Below, one piece after another: positions 32,032-44,012 of a DNA stretch of 64,000 bases. The stretch comes from Apodemus sylvaticus (taxonomy: Eukaryota > Chordata > Mammalia > Rodentia > Muridae): contig NC_067481.1 in the NCBI RefSeq assembly GCF_947179515.1, positions 85,925,845-85,989,844 of the forward strand, in the 5' to 3' direction. Within the stretch, counting starts at the first letter, position 1; every line of letters begins with the position of its first letter. A program made the translations under genes and the position numbers. A model generated the notes under the pieces. It saw only the letters and a program-made list of their open reading frames with translations. It was not told where the DNA came from and ran no database searches.

Positions 32032-34190
32032 TTATTGACTACATTAGTAATAAGGTCTTTTCCTTACATTAAAAACTTTTCTGGGTGTTATCAACTTCTT
32101 CAGTTTACTCATTTAAATGACAGGCACAATATCTTTTATCCAAAGTCAATAATAGAAGGTGTAAAAATAATCCTAAACTTTGAGATAGTAATTTGGGTGT
32201 ACAAAGCTTTGCAGAGAAAAATAGTTTTTCATTAGAGTATGGACATAATTTTGTAAATCGAGAATTCTAATGAATTTAGCAGTCTTTAGAAAACAGAAAA
32301 GGCAATCTTAATTATGTTGAATAATAAGTATGTTTTTCTCTGTAACATATGGGCCAATTAATTGTATATCATTCTCTCAAATAGCATCCTCAAATATTGA
32401 ATAAATATAAAAAGAGGTTACAAGAGAATTGAGGAAGTCCTTACAATACTATTGTCACTAACAGGAAACATTTTTATAAAATCATAGAATGTGGCCTCTA
32501 TTCATTTAAGATATAAATGACATTTTAATTATTTTATTTTTTAAAATATTTTTGACACGTTGTATTGTTCCTTGTAGATTGTTAGGGTTAATGCATGCTT
32601 GGAGAATACATGGAAATAAATACACCATGCATTAATAATTTGTACTTATCCAGAAATTATGCAGATTTAAGAAAACTGAATATTTATGATAAACCAAAGT
32701 AGTCCTCTGGATTCAGCTGATCAATGTGACAAATAGAAACTACATTGTCCTTGTCTTTTTACCTTTACAATCATAAGACATAGAGTCAACCCTTGACTAG
32801 AACAGGGGCTGGTGGATACATGCCATTAAAAATGCCCAAGGGTTTGTTTGAGGATCATTAGTCGAGAGGAAGGGAGCAATCACTCTGTAGCATGATTACC
32901 AAGGGTGAGGAGATGAAGAAGTTTCCATTCCCAATCATGTTCAGAAAGAAAACTGAAAAATAAACAAAGGAAGAATATCACAAAATCATCTGTTTCTATT
33001 TAAAGGAAAAGCATGGGAAACAGTTTTACAGTGCAAAGTTACCCTTACCAAGGACAATCATGAGTGAAATTGATTGCCATGATTTCACAAACACCTGCCA
33101 TATGATTCTATATCCATATTTCCCATGCATACAATTAAATGGCAAATACAAATGCAGGCTAACTTTACGTGATGTGGTGTAAGTTTTGATCTGCATTGAT
33201 AAAAGTGATGACTGCCATGCCTTAACCAATTCACTTTCTGGGCATCTTGCTTCTCTCATAAAATATGGACACAGCATCTCTATTCAACTACACAGAGGTC
33301 TCATGTAACTTTCATGTGTTGCTAGTCAGGTTAGGGACAGAAATCAAAGTGAGAAGAAGCGGTGTGAGGCATGGAAAACAGACTCCAAGATTAATCTTGG
33401 CTTTCTTTTTAAGTTTAGAAAGAAAAAAATCTTGATTCATCAACATGTGTTTATTGAGTGAAAAAAAAGTCATTAAAAACCTTAAATGTCAATTTTGACC
33501 TGAGAAGTATGACATCATTTCAATTAGATCCTTAAGCAACATTTTTTCTCTGTGTGAGCTTTTAAGAGCTTATATAATATCAATGGCAAATGTTTCAGTA
33601 TATAATCTTATGGAATATGGCTTTTGGTACATTGGTTTATATTCTGGATAGAATAGATTTATTTTTAATTGTCTATTATAAGCAAATAGATATTTAGGTT
33701 TTCTAAAAATATTTTTCAGTACTACCCTTAAGGATAATGAGTTCTATAAATCCCAGAAGTTGATAAAGAAATGACTAGAACCTTTTTTTTTCAGTTCATT
33801 TGTAAGATTAATAATTTGAAGTTATTTTGGAAGTAAAAATTTATCTAGTAAACATGTGTCCCTCAAAGAAGAGAGATTTAAAAATAAGTAGATAATATTT
33901 TGACAACAGACAGCCAATGGTATTTTTGAGGATACTTAATTATAAAGTAACTAAAGCTGATATGATATGGATTATTCTATTTGAAGTATGTTATTTTCAA
34001 TTTATATTTATTTACATTTTAAATCTGATTATGAGTTTTAATTTTGGCTTCAAACTTTTTATAATTGTTAGAAAATTTTATAAGCCCTATGCAAAAATAG
34101 ACAGTGAAAAACAAGAAGGAATTACTCAGGAATGGATTAAAATCAAATCAACATCTATCAAGAAGTGATCATTAAATATCAGCTCAATAT
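32029..34190. other. Unassigned intergenic sequence
   Basis: 2.1 kb, AT-rich, without supported genes. Short frames at 33,026-33,277 (minus) and 33,917-34,168 (plus) lack any protein-like composition. Confidence 0.55.
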
Positions 34191-34194
34191 TTGC

Positions 34195-34555
34195 TGTTAC
34201 AAAGGGGTCTACTAAGATCATCCAAAGGCAGAGGAAGCCTCATGTCCCCGTCAGTGAGTTAAAACCCTTCCCAAATGTCAGAATAAATGGTATAACGAGG
34301 CCTCTCCAGTTCTAATTCCTCACACTAACAAGGTTAATCTAGCCACGAAGTAACAGTGAGGGCTTTTCCAATTAACGCTGCAAAAATACATAAACCAAGA
34401 GCTAATTAGTCAGCCCTAAGGTCGCCATCTAGCTGGCAGAAAATTAGTAATGGCAAAGATGCCTGACAGGAAGCAGGAGACAGTAAGTCATGCTCTGGAA
34501 GACACAATTTAACTGGTGAAGGCTTGTCAGCATTACATTGAAGGTATGGGACGCT
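34195..34555. promoter_or_regulatory. Candidate conserved regulatory element
   Basis: Non-repetitive, more balanced base composition than its flanks, with clustered homeodomain-type ATTA cores: CCAATTAACG (34,369-), GCTAATTAGTC (34,401-), AAATTAGTAATGG (34,441-), and GCCTGACAGGAAG. The look is that of developmental enhancers. Inference from pattern only. Confidence 0.35.
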
Positions 34556-35109
34556 TTTTTATTTTATTATTTTTATTTTCTTACCTCCCTCTTTTACACC
34601 AGTATACATTTCACTAACATTAGAAACAATTACGTTTAGGATATGTTGAGAAAACTCAGTGACTATTTTTTTTTTATGGTTTTAAGTATGAGATGAGACA
34701 AGAAAAAAATACACTATGTTTGTGTTTTTGAACTTTTTTTTTTGCCAAAAAATGTCTCATCAACTTATTCATGAAAGAAAAGCTGGTTAAATCATGGATC
34801 GAGTATGCCAGATGATAAATTTAACCTTTAAAGTGTGGTAGCAGAAAAATGTCTTACTTAGCATCTTTCTATGCACGCCAACTTCCAATTAACATGCATT
34901 CCTAGAAAGAAATATGAGAAGCAGAGAGATTAGAATAGAAAACTTACTATATAGTCACATTTCTGTAACTCTTTTGTGTAAGGTATATAGAAACTGAACT
35001 TAATAATTATAGACACAGTTTCTTGGGAACACCCATTTTGTATGCTAAGTGAAAGGAAATACTATTATTTTCAATAACACTCTGTCATTGAAATGGACAG
35101 GAAAGAAGC
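34556..35109. other. Unassigned intergenic sequence
   Basis: A/T homopolymer runs (34,665-34,743). No gene or repeat supported. Confidence 0.55.
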
Positions 35110-35400
35110 ATTGTATTTATTGAGCCTTCATAGGACCCAGGACCTCTCCTCCCACCAATGCCCGACAAGGCATTCCTTTGCCACAATTGTGGCTGGAAAC
35201 ATGTGTGCTTCTTGGTGGATGGCTTAGTCCCTGGGAGCCCTGAGGGTGTGGTTGGCTGATGTTGTCATCCTTCCCATGAGGCTGCAAACCTCTTCAGTTC
35301 CTCCAGTCCTCCCTCCAACTCCTCCATTGGGGACTGGGCATTCAGTCCAATGATTGGCTGCTAGCATCTTCCTCTGTATCTTGGAAAGTGTATAACATTT
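35110..35400 (-). mobile_element. L1 3'UTR fragment, antisense
   Basis: AGGACCTCTCCTCCCACCAATG, TGGCTTAGTCCCTGGGAGCC, CCCATGAGGCTGCAAACC and CTAGCATCTTCCTCTGTATC follow the order of the murine L1 3'UTR complement. Compare 39,450-39,720. Confidence 0.8.
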
Positions 35401-36354
35401 GAAATGTAAATGAAGCATATAATCAATACAAACTGAACAAAAAAAGAAGCATTGCATTTTAAATGAAATTAAATATGAGTCAATGTCAATGCACAGGAGA
35501 GGTAATGATGAAAGAACTTGGTAACTATTAAACTGTTGGATAAAAGTATATAATGTACATTTCAAAACAGAGTGGCCTGGGGCTGTAGTTCATTGGTAGA
35601 ATGGCTTTTACAGTGTTGGGACCCTACAATTTAGAAGTTGAGAACTAATTTTAAGAGTCAGATAGAAATGATTACACAAATTATTTTATAGCCATTTCTT
35701 GGAATACTGTTTAACCATTAGAGAGAATTAGTCTTAGCAATCAAACATAGAAAATATTGATCATTCTAAATTAAATAAAATGATATTGTTAAGAGGTCAA
35801 ATATCATATATATATATATGTATATATAATAAGTTGATATTTCTAGGTATGTAGAAGAATTCGCACCAAACTGAAGAGTGGTGGTATCTAGGAAAATAAT
35901 AAATTAAGGTACACAGCCAGTCCATGTTTCATTTAGTTATATCTTAGTATTTTTTTTGTTATCCCTGAGTATTTATATGATTAGTTCTAGAAGATACTAC
36001 ATTTGTGTGTGATGAACTGATTATAAACAGAAACCCAAATGTGATGCTTTTGTATTATATGGTTAAGGGAAACTGAGCTGTGAGATTAAATTATCTTCTT
36101 TAGAAGGTTACATAAGAAGGAATGTATCGGTAGAAAGAAAGTGCAGGAAAGGAAAAACTTCAAAGAAAAAGAAGTTAAGAACTACCCAAAGTTACAAAAA
36201 TGAGGCAAAGTAAACTTTTCATAAAACATTGGGTTTTCTGAAGTCTTAAGGAAAAAATGCAAGGGAATGCATGACTTATTTATCAGTTACTCTGGATCAA
36301 TAGAGAATAGTGAACACTCAAAGCCATTTTAGTGCTTGTGGGTTAGTTAGCTGG
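35401..36354. other. Unassigned intergenic sequence
   Basis: AT-rich. A TATA tract at about 35,806-35,829. No gene supported. Confidence 0.55.
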
Positions 36355-37105
36355 TGTGTTAGTTGCCCTTTGTTGTTGTGAAGAAACCCCGTGACTGAGA
36401 TCACTTACAGAATTTATTTTTGCTTACAGTTCTGGAAGTAGAAGGCAGGAGTCTTAATGGTCAGGGGGGTATGGCAGCCAGGAGTCAGAGCAGGAAGCTG
36501 AGTGATATATTCAACAGAACACAGGAAGCACAGAGAGGCCACAGATACTGGGGATAATTTAGTGATGATTTTCAGAGCTGTAGTCTTTTTCTACTTTCAT
36601 TTTCCCTTTACAACAGCATAAATTCAAAAGTATTAGTGATTGACAAAGCTCAAATAATGATTAGACATTAAGGTTTAAGTATGAGACAGGAAATAAATCA
36701 TATTTTCTTTGTGTGTGTGTGTGAAGATTTATTTATTTTATTTTATTTGAGTACACCTTAGCTGTCTTCAGACATATCAGAAGAGGGCATCAGATCCCAT
36801 TGCAGATAGTTGTGAGCCACCATGTGGTTGCTGGGAATTGAATTCAGGACCTCTGGAAGAGCAGTCAGTCAGTCCTCTTAACCACTGAGCCATCTTTCCA
36901 GCCCAATAAATCATATTTTCATTTTAGAAATTTATGCCAACCGCCCCCCCCCCAGGAACACCTCTAGGGGCAAAATTCATCCATCAAGGCTCCATATCCT
37001 AAAACCTCCTTGTGTCCCCATACAGTACTATCTCCCATGCAACAAGGATTCAAATAAATGAGCTTTTGGGAGATACATGAAATTCAATCAATCTATCACA
37101 TATGA
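36355..37105 (+). repeat. Old murine interspersed repeat, split by a SINE
   Basis: Left part begins GTGTTAGTTGCCCTTTGTTG and TGTGAAGAAACCCCGTGAC; right part includes GGAACACCTCTAGGGGC and ends near CAATCAATCTATCACA. Both ends resemble an abundant murine repeat whose family I cannot name with certainty. A B4-type SINE sits inside it. A C run lies at 36,942-36,953. Confidence 0.45.
36708..36904 (-). mobile_element. B4/RSINE-type SINE, antisense, with 16-bp TSD
   Basis: GTGTGAAGATTTATTTATTT, CACCTTAGCTGTCTTCAGAC, CAGATCCCATTGCAGATAG, GAGCCACCATGTGGTTGCTG, TCAGGACCTCTGGAAGAGCA, CTTAACCACTGAGCCATC. Perfect flanking repeats AATAAATCATATTTTC at 36,692-36,707 and 36,905-36,920. Confidence 0.9.
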
Positions 37106-37654
37106 AATAAGAGGGAGAGGAAGACAGAGATTACACAGACAATAATAAATTCTTGAGTTGATGGAAATGATATCTGCCCTGATAGGGCACTTTTCAAAAT
37201 ATACATGTATCCAAAAATCACATGATTTTTCCATATTTGTATAATTTGTATGTGTTAATTAAAAATAAAATGAAATAGAAAATATTGAGGAGGAAAATAA
37301 CAATAAAATTTTCCATGTACCTAGATTATCTTTGGACAAAAAGAAAACTATTTTTATTCAGAATACATTATCAATGGTAAGCACTTAGCACTGAAGAATA
37401 GAAGCATCCTGATTTTTATAAGAATGGATAACAAGCCTAGAAGTAATATAATATTCTTTCTAATTTTAATATTTTAAAGATCAGAAAATTTATAGTAATT
37501 GTTCTATCAAATTACAGGTGCTTTTCATAAATTGTTAAGATTTAATATAATCAATACACAAACAGTCAAATGGAGAACTTATAAATTGAACAAAAGTGAA
37601 TCAAACAGAGAGAGATGGCATGGCTGGCTTTTGACATAAAGAATAATGTGTTTG
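37106..37654. other. Unassigned intergenic sequence
   Basis: AT-rich. No gene or repeat recognised. Confidence 0.55.
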
Positions 37655-37669
37655 TTTTTATTCATTTTT

Positions 37670-38702
37670 TTTTACTTTTTTTTATTGTTATTTTTTTTAT
37701 TCGATATAATTTATTTACATTTCAAATGATTTTCCCTTTTCTAGCCCCCCCCACTCCCCAAAAGTCCCGTAAGCCCCCTTCTCTTCCCCTGTCCTCCCTC
37801 CCACCCCTTCCCAGTTCCCCGTTCTGGTTTTGCCAAATACTGTTTCACTGAGTCTTTCCAGAACCAGGGACCACTCCTGCTTTCTTCTTGTATCTCATTT
37901 GATGTGTGGATTATGTTTTGGGTATTCCAGTTTTCTAGGTTAATAACCACTTATTAGTGAGTGCATACCATGATTCACCTTTTGAGTCTGGGTTACCTCA
38001 CTTAGTATGATGTTCTCTAGCTCCATCCATTTGCCTAAGAATTTCATGAATTCATTGTTTCTAATGGCTGAATAGTACTCCATTGTGTAGATATACCACA
38101 TTTTTTGCATCCACTCTTCTGTTGAGGGATACCTGGGTTCTTTCCAGCATCTGGCAATTATAAATAGGGCTGCTATGAACATAGTAGAGCATGTATCCTT
38201 ATTACATGGTGGGGAATCCTCTGGGTATATGCCCAGGAGTGGTATAGCAGGATCTTCTGGAAGTGAGGTGCCCAGTTTTCGGAGGAACCGCCAGACTGCT
38301 TTCTAGAGTGGTTGTACCAATTTGCAACCCCACCAGCAGTGGAGGAGTGTTCCTCTTTCTCCGCACCCTCTCCAACACCTGCTGTCTCCTGAATTTTTAA
38401 TCTTAGCCATTCTGACTGGTGTAAGATGAAATCTCAGGGTTGTTTTGATTTGCATTTCCCTAATGACTAATGAAGTTGAGCATTTTTTAAGATGCTTCTC
38501 CGCCATCCGAAGTTCTTCAGGTGAGAATTCTTTGTTTAACTCTGTACCCCATTTTTTAATAGGGTTGTTCGGTTTTCTGGAGTCTAACTTCTTGAGTTCT
38601 TTATATATATTGGATATTAGCCCTCTATCTGATGTAGGATTGGTGAAGATCTTTTCCCAATTTGTTGGTTGCCGATTTGTCCTTTTGATGGTGTCCTTTG
38701 CC
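37670..38702 (-). mobile_element. 5'-truncated young L1 with 15-bp TSD
   Basis: Contains an interrupted poly(T) tail, the young-lineage 3'UTR (near-identical to 12,089-12,331) and the ORF2 C-terminus, ending abruptly at 38,702. Flanked by TTTTTATTCATTTTT at 37,655-37,669 and 38,703-38,717. The pre-insertion site again gives TTTTT/A. Confidence 0.95.
37940..38702 (-). pseudogene. L1 ORF2 C-terminal fragment with nonsense codon
   Basis: Reads from the region after the reverse transcriptase (TNRQPTNWEKIFTNPTSDRG) through the Cys-rich motif CWRGCGERGTLLHCWWGC to the C-terminal MHSLISGY. A TAG at 38,303-38,305 replaces the Trp codon present at the equivalent place in the 12-18 kb copy, after KLVQPL. 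No start, so non-functional. Confidence 0.9.
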
Positions 38703-38717
38703 TTTTTATTCATTTTT

Positions 38718-39307
38718 ATTTTTTGTTTTGTTTACATATTTCCTAAGTGTGGAAGAGAAAGAATAGAGGTAAGAAAGAAAAAAATGAGGGGGTGCACATC
38801 AAAAAAGCCTAAGTAATAGCTAGGTCATGTCTAAATGGTGAAGGCATTGTTGATCAATGCAAACTTGTGCCTGTAGTAGGTAGGCAAGAGAGAGGGTTAC
38901 AAATTGATGATTTATTTTTAATTATCATAATACAACCATAGAGAGAAACTATAGACCTAAAATGCATACATCAATTTGTATACAATGACACAAAAGTCAA
39001 CTTTGTTCCTGATTTCTTCAAACTGGTGTCAACCAAAACGTAGTCCAATATAAGAAGTGGTAAGTTAATTGTGCAATAGTCACAGATACTGATAAGATAA
39101 TATAATCAATATTTATGGAAAAAGGTACTTACCTTACAACTATCATTATGAATTTAAAACTAAGTTAATAAATACCTTCCATATGTTATGGTTGGAGGAT
39201 GGGGTCAATGAATAGCAGGAAAGATATTGAGAAATGAACTTTAAAAGCAGGCTTATGTTGGAAGACTGAGGTCGCAGCTTTTCAACAACTATCTTGCCTT
39301 TTATCAC
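38718..39307. other. Unassigned intergenic sequence
   Basis: Unremarkable DNA between two L1 insertions. No gene supported. Confidence 0.55.
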
Positions 39308-39320
39308 AAAGAGACTCTTT

Positions 39321-41264
39321 TTTTCATTTCTCTTTTTATTAGATATTTTCTTTATTTACATTTCAAATCTTATCCCCTTTTCTGGTTTCTCCTCTGCAAA
39401 CACCCTATGCTACTCACCTTGCTCACCAACCCACACATTTCTGCTTTCTCAGGACCAAGGGCCTCCCCTCCCTTTGATGTCCAACAACGCCATCCTCTGC
39501 TACATTTGCTACTGGAGCCACGGGTACCTCTGTGTGTAATCTTTGGTTGATGGTTTAGTCCCTGGAAGATCTGGGAGTGCTGGTTGGTTCATATTGTTGT
39601 TCGTCCTATGGGGCTCCAAGCTGCTTCTGCTCCTTTGGTCTGTTCTCTGTCGCCACCTTTGAGGACCTTGTACTCAGTCCAGTTGTTGGCTGAGAGCATA
39701 CATCTTTATGTTTGTCAAGTACAGGTAAAGCCTCTCAGGAGACAGCCATATTAGGCTCCTGTCAGCAAGCACTTGTTGGCATCCATAAAAGTGTCTGGAT
39801 TTGCTGACTGTATATGGGATGTATCCCCAGGAGCTGCAGTCTTAAATGGTCTTTCCTTCAGTCTCTCCTTCACATTTTGTCTCTGTATCTCCTCCCATGG
39901 GTATCCCCCCCCCTTGCTAAGAAGGATCAAAATATCCATACTTCGGTCTTCCTTCTTCTTCAGCTTCATTTGGTCTGTGAATTATATCTTGGGTATTCCG
40001 AACTTCTGAGCTAATATCCACTTATCACTGAGTGCATACCATGTGTGACTTGGGTCATCTTTTGTGACTGGGTTATGTCACTCAGGATATTTTCTAGTTC
40101 TATCCATTTGCTTAAGAATTTCATGAATTCATTGTTTTTAATAGCTGAGTAATATTCCATGGTGTAAGTGTACATTTTCTGGATCCATTCCTCTGTTGAA
40201 GGAGATCTGGGTTCTTTTCAGCTTCCAGCTATTATACCTAAGGCTGCTATAAACACAGTGGAGCATGTGTCCTTATTACATGTTGCAGAATTTTCTGGAT
40301 ATATGTCCAAGAATTGTATAGCTGGCTGCTCGGATTGTACTATGTCTGATTTTGTGAGAAACAGCCAAGTGGTTGTACCAGCTTGCAATCCTACTAGCAA
40401 TGGAGGAATGTTCTTCTTTAACCACATCCTTGCCAGCACCTGCTGCCACCTGAGTTTTTAACCTTAACCATTCTGACTGGTGTGAGGTGAAATCTCAGGG
40501 TCATTTTGATTTGCATTTCCATGATGACTTAGAATGTTGAATATTTCTTTAGGTGCTTCTCTTCCATTTGAGTTTCCTCAGATGAGAATTCTCTCTTTAG
40601 CTTTGTTCCCCAATTTTTTTAATAGGGTTATTTGGTTCTCAGGAGTCTAACTTCTTGAGTTCTTTGTATATATTGGGTATTAGCCCTCTACTGGATGTAG
40701 GATTGGTAAAGATCTTTTCCCAATTTGTTGGTTGCTGTTTTGTCCTATTGACAATGTCCTTTGCCTTATAGAAGCTATGTAATTTATGAGGTTCCATTTG
40801 GCTATTCTTGATTTTAGAGCATAAGCTATTGGTGCTGTGTTCAGAAAAATTTCCCTTATGCCCATGTGCTCCAGGCTCTTCCCCACTTTCTTTTCTATTA
40901 GTTTCAATGTATCTGGTTTTATGGGGAGGTCCTTCATCCACTTGGACTTGAGCTTAGTACAAGTAGATAAGAATGGATTGATTTGCATTCTTCTGCATGC
41001 TGACCTCCAGTTGAACCAGCACCATTTGTTGAAAATGCTATCTTTTTTTCCACCAGATGTTTTTAGCTCCGTTGTCAAAGATCAAGTGACCATAGGTGTG
41101 TGGTTTCATTTCTGGGTCTTCAATTCTATTCTATTGATCTACCTGCCTGTCACTATACCAATACCATGCAGTTTTTATCACTATTGCTCTGCAGTACAGC
41201 TTGAAGTCCAGGATGCTGATTCCCCCAGAAGTTCTTCTATCATTGAGAATCATTTTTGCTATCC
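39321..41264 (-). mobile_element. Older 5'-truncated L1 with imperfect TSD
   Basis: 3' end (TTTTTATTAGATATTTTC, TTTACATTTCAAATC) through a long Lx/V-like 3'UTR (39,360-40,010) to ORF2, stopping near 41,264. The readable ORF2 segment includes KWCWFNWRSACRRMQINPF, CTKLKSKWMKDLPIKPDTL and NWEKIFTNPTSSRGLIPN, with frameshifts. Flanks AAAGAGACTCTTT (39,308-39,320) and AAGGAGACTCTTT (41,265-41,277) match at 12 of 13 bases. Confidence 0.9.
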
Positions 41265-41277
41265 AAGGAGACTCTTT

Positions 41278-42719
41278 CAGAAGATTTGTTATGGGCAAAT
41301 TTATGGATCCCAGACAGGTGCCTAGAGTGGTCTCATCAACCCGTGCTCCTGCAGTTCTTACCTCGTTTACATGCTGTATGATGGATCTAAAGAAGAAATA
41401 AGTGACTATGATTCTATGTTGATAAAAGCCACGTTTTTGATGCTGTGCCCATCATCTCCTAAAAGCACAAGGTGTAGTGCTTTCCCAGCTAGCTTTCTTA
41501 CAATGTTAACCTTTCAGAGAGGGATTTCAGTAGACAATACATAGGAGAAAGCGGTTACAAGCAAGGAGGAAGATTGAGAACCATTTCCTAGTTGTCAGAT
41601 AGAAGCACTATGTGTGCTTTCCACAGATGCTATGATAAAAAACAAAAACACCACAATTGTTAGAGAAGCTAATGTTTAAGTATTGTCCATTAGGGAAAGT
41701 AGGAGTTCGAATTAAGAAAACTGAGACCTTTAGGTTTCTGATGGTCTGTGTATTCATTTGACTTGGTTAATGAGCATAATTTGTCTTTTAGAGCTTATGA
41801 TTTGTAAGTTCATGTAGTTTGTCTGTATATACCTTATAGTTCAGAAAAAGATGAGGTGCAAATAAAAATGTCACCAATGGATTTTTCTAATCTTCTACGT
41901 CATGTTTTATTGTGAGCTCAGGCAGAAAATACTATCTATTATATTCCACACTTCTGTTTCTTTCTTTTTTCTGTCTCTTATCTTTCTGTCTCTCCATCTT
42001 TAAGAATATGCCCACAAATTGTATTTTCAGAGAACAAATAAAAATGTACATATTTCTGACTATGCTTGATGTTCTGTCATTTTAAAATCTCTTTAGAAAC
42101 ACTCCATATTGATGAATATTGACTTGTCTATTGTAATAAGAAATGTATTGATTTCTGTATATCATAAATATGTATGTGTGTGTGCATGTAGTGCACATGT
42201 ATACACATGCCTATGGTTTTATTTTTGTTTTGCATAGTATTTTTATAGAGGAAATAATATTACCACTGATATGATTTTACAGAAAATTTGCTGATGCTTT
42301 ATCAATATAGAAACAGGATTTGCTTTTGGAAAACCTACAATAAACTATACTAATTTTATTCTAAGAACAATGGCAACAAATTCATTTTCAAAAAATGGTA
42401 TCAATTTACTTTTCTGACAAGAGAACTATACAAAGATTTTTTGTAAGAGTCTTAGAAATCTCTTTCTCTGTGTGTGCATGTGCATGTATATGTATGTATA
42501 TATTTATGTATGATGTATAAGACAAAAAATTACTTTCTAGGATAGTCTTTCCTGAATTTTCAATTTTTCCTTTGTAGCTTACCAACCATTGACATTGCAG
42601 AAATGTGCACCACAGCCAAGTTAATTTTAAAGCTCTTTGAAATTGATATAATGGTTATTAATATCAAACATTTAATATCTTCAGAATGTCCATATTGTAG
42701 TCAGGGAAAAAGGTCATGT
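41278..42719. other. Unassigned intergenic sequence
   Basis: 1.4 kb with no supported gene. The first 120 bases are open in one frame (41,201-41,401) but that frame starts inside the L1, and I recognise no protein. TG/TA-rich patches lie at 42,172-42,200 and 42,470-42,510. Confidence 0.5.
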
Positions 42720-42922
42720 CCTTGCTCAGTCATCATCAAAAAACCATGCCCTACAGCTGATGTGAATAAGTAAAGAGATCCACAGCCAGACATGAAGAGA
42801 GTTAGAGAATGTTGAACATTCAACTATAAAAGGATATATATATCTTCCACATCAGAGGTCAGGGAGACCCAGGGAAGAGAATATAGAATTAGAATAAGAG
42901 CCAGTGGGGATGGTAAATAGAT

Positions 42923-42957
42923 CAAACAAACAAACAAACAAACAAACAAAACAAAAA
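42923..42957 (+). repeat. (AAAC)n microsatellite
   Basis: AAAC units followed by an A-rich end, inside the L1 3'UTR. Confidence 0.95.
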
Positions 42958-43182
42958 AAGACCAGGCCTTCTAGACACAATAGGACTGACACACATGTAA
43001 ACTAACATGACTGTGGCAGCATTCATAGGGCCTCCATGGTCTGCATCACATATGGTTCTAGTACTGACAGGGGCAGTGGACATGGTCCTTTATTCCTAAT
43101 TCAGAAGCTGTGGGCAATTAATAACTATCTACCAAAAGAAGATGCAGTTTTTGTCAAGGGAGTATTATTAGAAAAAACACTC

Positions 43183-43349
43183 TTGAGGGTTGAAGCCCCA
43201 CAGAGTTGAGAGTATGTTGGGTTGAGGATAGGGTGGGCATCATTGTGGAGGTATAGGGGTGGGGAGGAGGTATGGGATGTGGAACAGTCAGAGGGTGGAC
43301 CAGGAGGTGAATAAAATCTGGAATGTAAAAAAAAATAATAATGATGAAA
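43183..43349 (+). mobile_element. Short L1 3' end nested in an older L1 3'UTR
   Basis: TTGAGGGTTGAAGCCCCACAG, GAGGAGGTATGGGATGTGGA, ACAGTCAGAGGGTGGACCAG, AATAAAATCTGGAATG and an A tail: the last ~165 bases of an L1. Flanks GAAAAAACACTC (43,171-43,182) and GAAAACCACTC (43,350-43,360) are a probable imperfect TSD. Confidence 0.75.
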
Positions 43350-43549
43350 GAAAACCACTCCTAAGGATAGACTCCATGACCAGCAGTAGATAAATGGCTA
43401 ACAAAAAACAAACTCAAGGGCATGTTTGGATGTTCTTTGTCTCATTGCATCATATAGGTTCTTCCTTTTCTGTTTTCCATTTTTTAAAAAAATACCTTTT
43501 ACTTTTAATTTTTATCATGTATGCAGTGATATATATAATATATTATCTC

Positions 43550-43621
43550 TTTCTTTCTTCCTTCCTTCCATTTTCTTTCCTTCCTTCCTTCCTTCCTTCC
43601 TTCCTTCCTTCCTTCCTTCCT

Positions 43622-43678
<57 letters not shown>

Positions 43679-43680
43679 TC
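43550..43680 (+). repeat. (TTCC)n(TTTC)n microsatellite
   Basis: About 130 bases of pure pyrimidine tetranucleotide repeats, TTCC units first and TTTC units after, with one ATTTTC interruption near the start. Confidence 0.98.
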
Positions 43681-43828
43681 TCCTTTTATACTACATTTTC
43701 TTTATGCAAATATCACAGCTTGCAGCTTAGTGCTTTTCTGGAATTCCTAAGCATGCAAACATGTGGGTCTCTATTTCTTCTCCTTCTCTTGGACTCTTTT
43801 TCTTCTGTTTTTTTCTATTCAGATGCAT

Positions 43829-43868
43829 TTTATTTTATTTTATTTTATTTTATTTTATTTTATTTTAA
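43829..43868 (+). repeat. (TTTTA)n microsatellite
   Basis: Eight TTTTA-type units inside the L1 3'UTR. Confidence 0.95.
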
Positions 43869-44012
43869 TTATCCCTCAGAAGCCTGCTTGTTCTTCAATA
43901 AGAGACAGGAAGCTGGAAAGTAGGTGGGAGGAACTGGGAGGAGTACAGGGTGGGGAAGCCAAAATTAGGATATAGTATGTGTGGAAAAAAAATCTGTTTT
44001 TAATAAAAAGAA

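Larger units (their letters stand above)
42720..44012 (+). mobile_element. Older L1 3'UTR, sense, interrupted by a second L1 end
   Basis: Left part (42,720 to about 43,182): CACAGCCAGACATGAAGAG, TCAGGGAGACCCAGGGAAG, AAGAGCCAGTGGGGATGG, an AAAC run and a GGGCCTCCATGGTCTGCA block. Right part (from about 43,350): CCATGACCAGCAGTAGATAA, TTTGGATGTTCTTTGTCTCA, pyrimidine microsatellites, CCCTCAGAAGCCTGCTTG, GGGAGGAACTGGGAGGAG, AATCTGTTTTTAATAAAAAG. The halves are consecutive in the family 3'UTR. Confidence 0.8.

Noticed and set aside
41201..41401. Frame suggesting a ribosomal-protein-like start
   Set aside because: It begins inside the L1 and crosses its 5' breakpoint; resemblance is limited to a few residues.
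43394..43923. Ser/Leu/Phe-repeat protein frames
   Set aside because: They are translations of TTCC/TTTC and TTTTA microsatellites.
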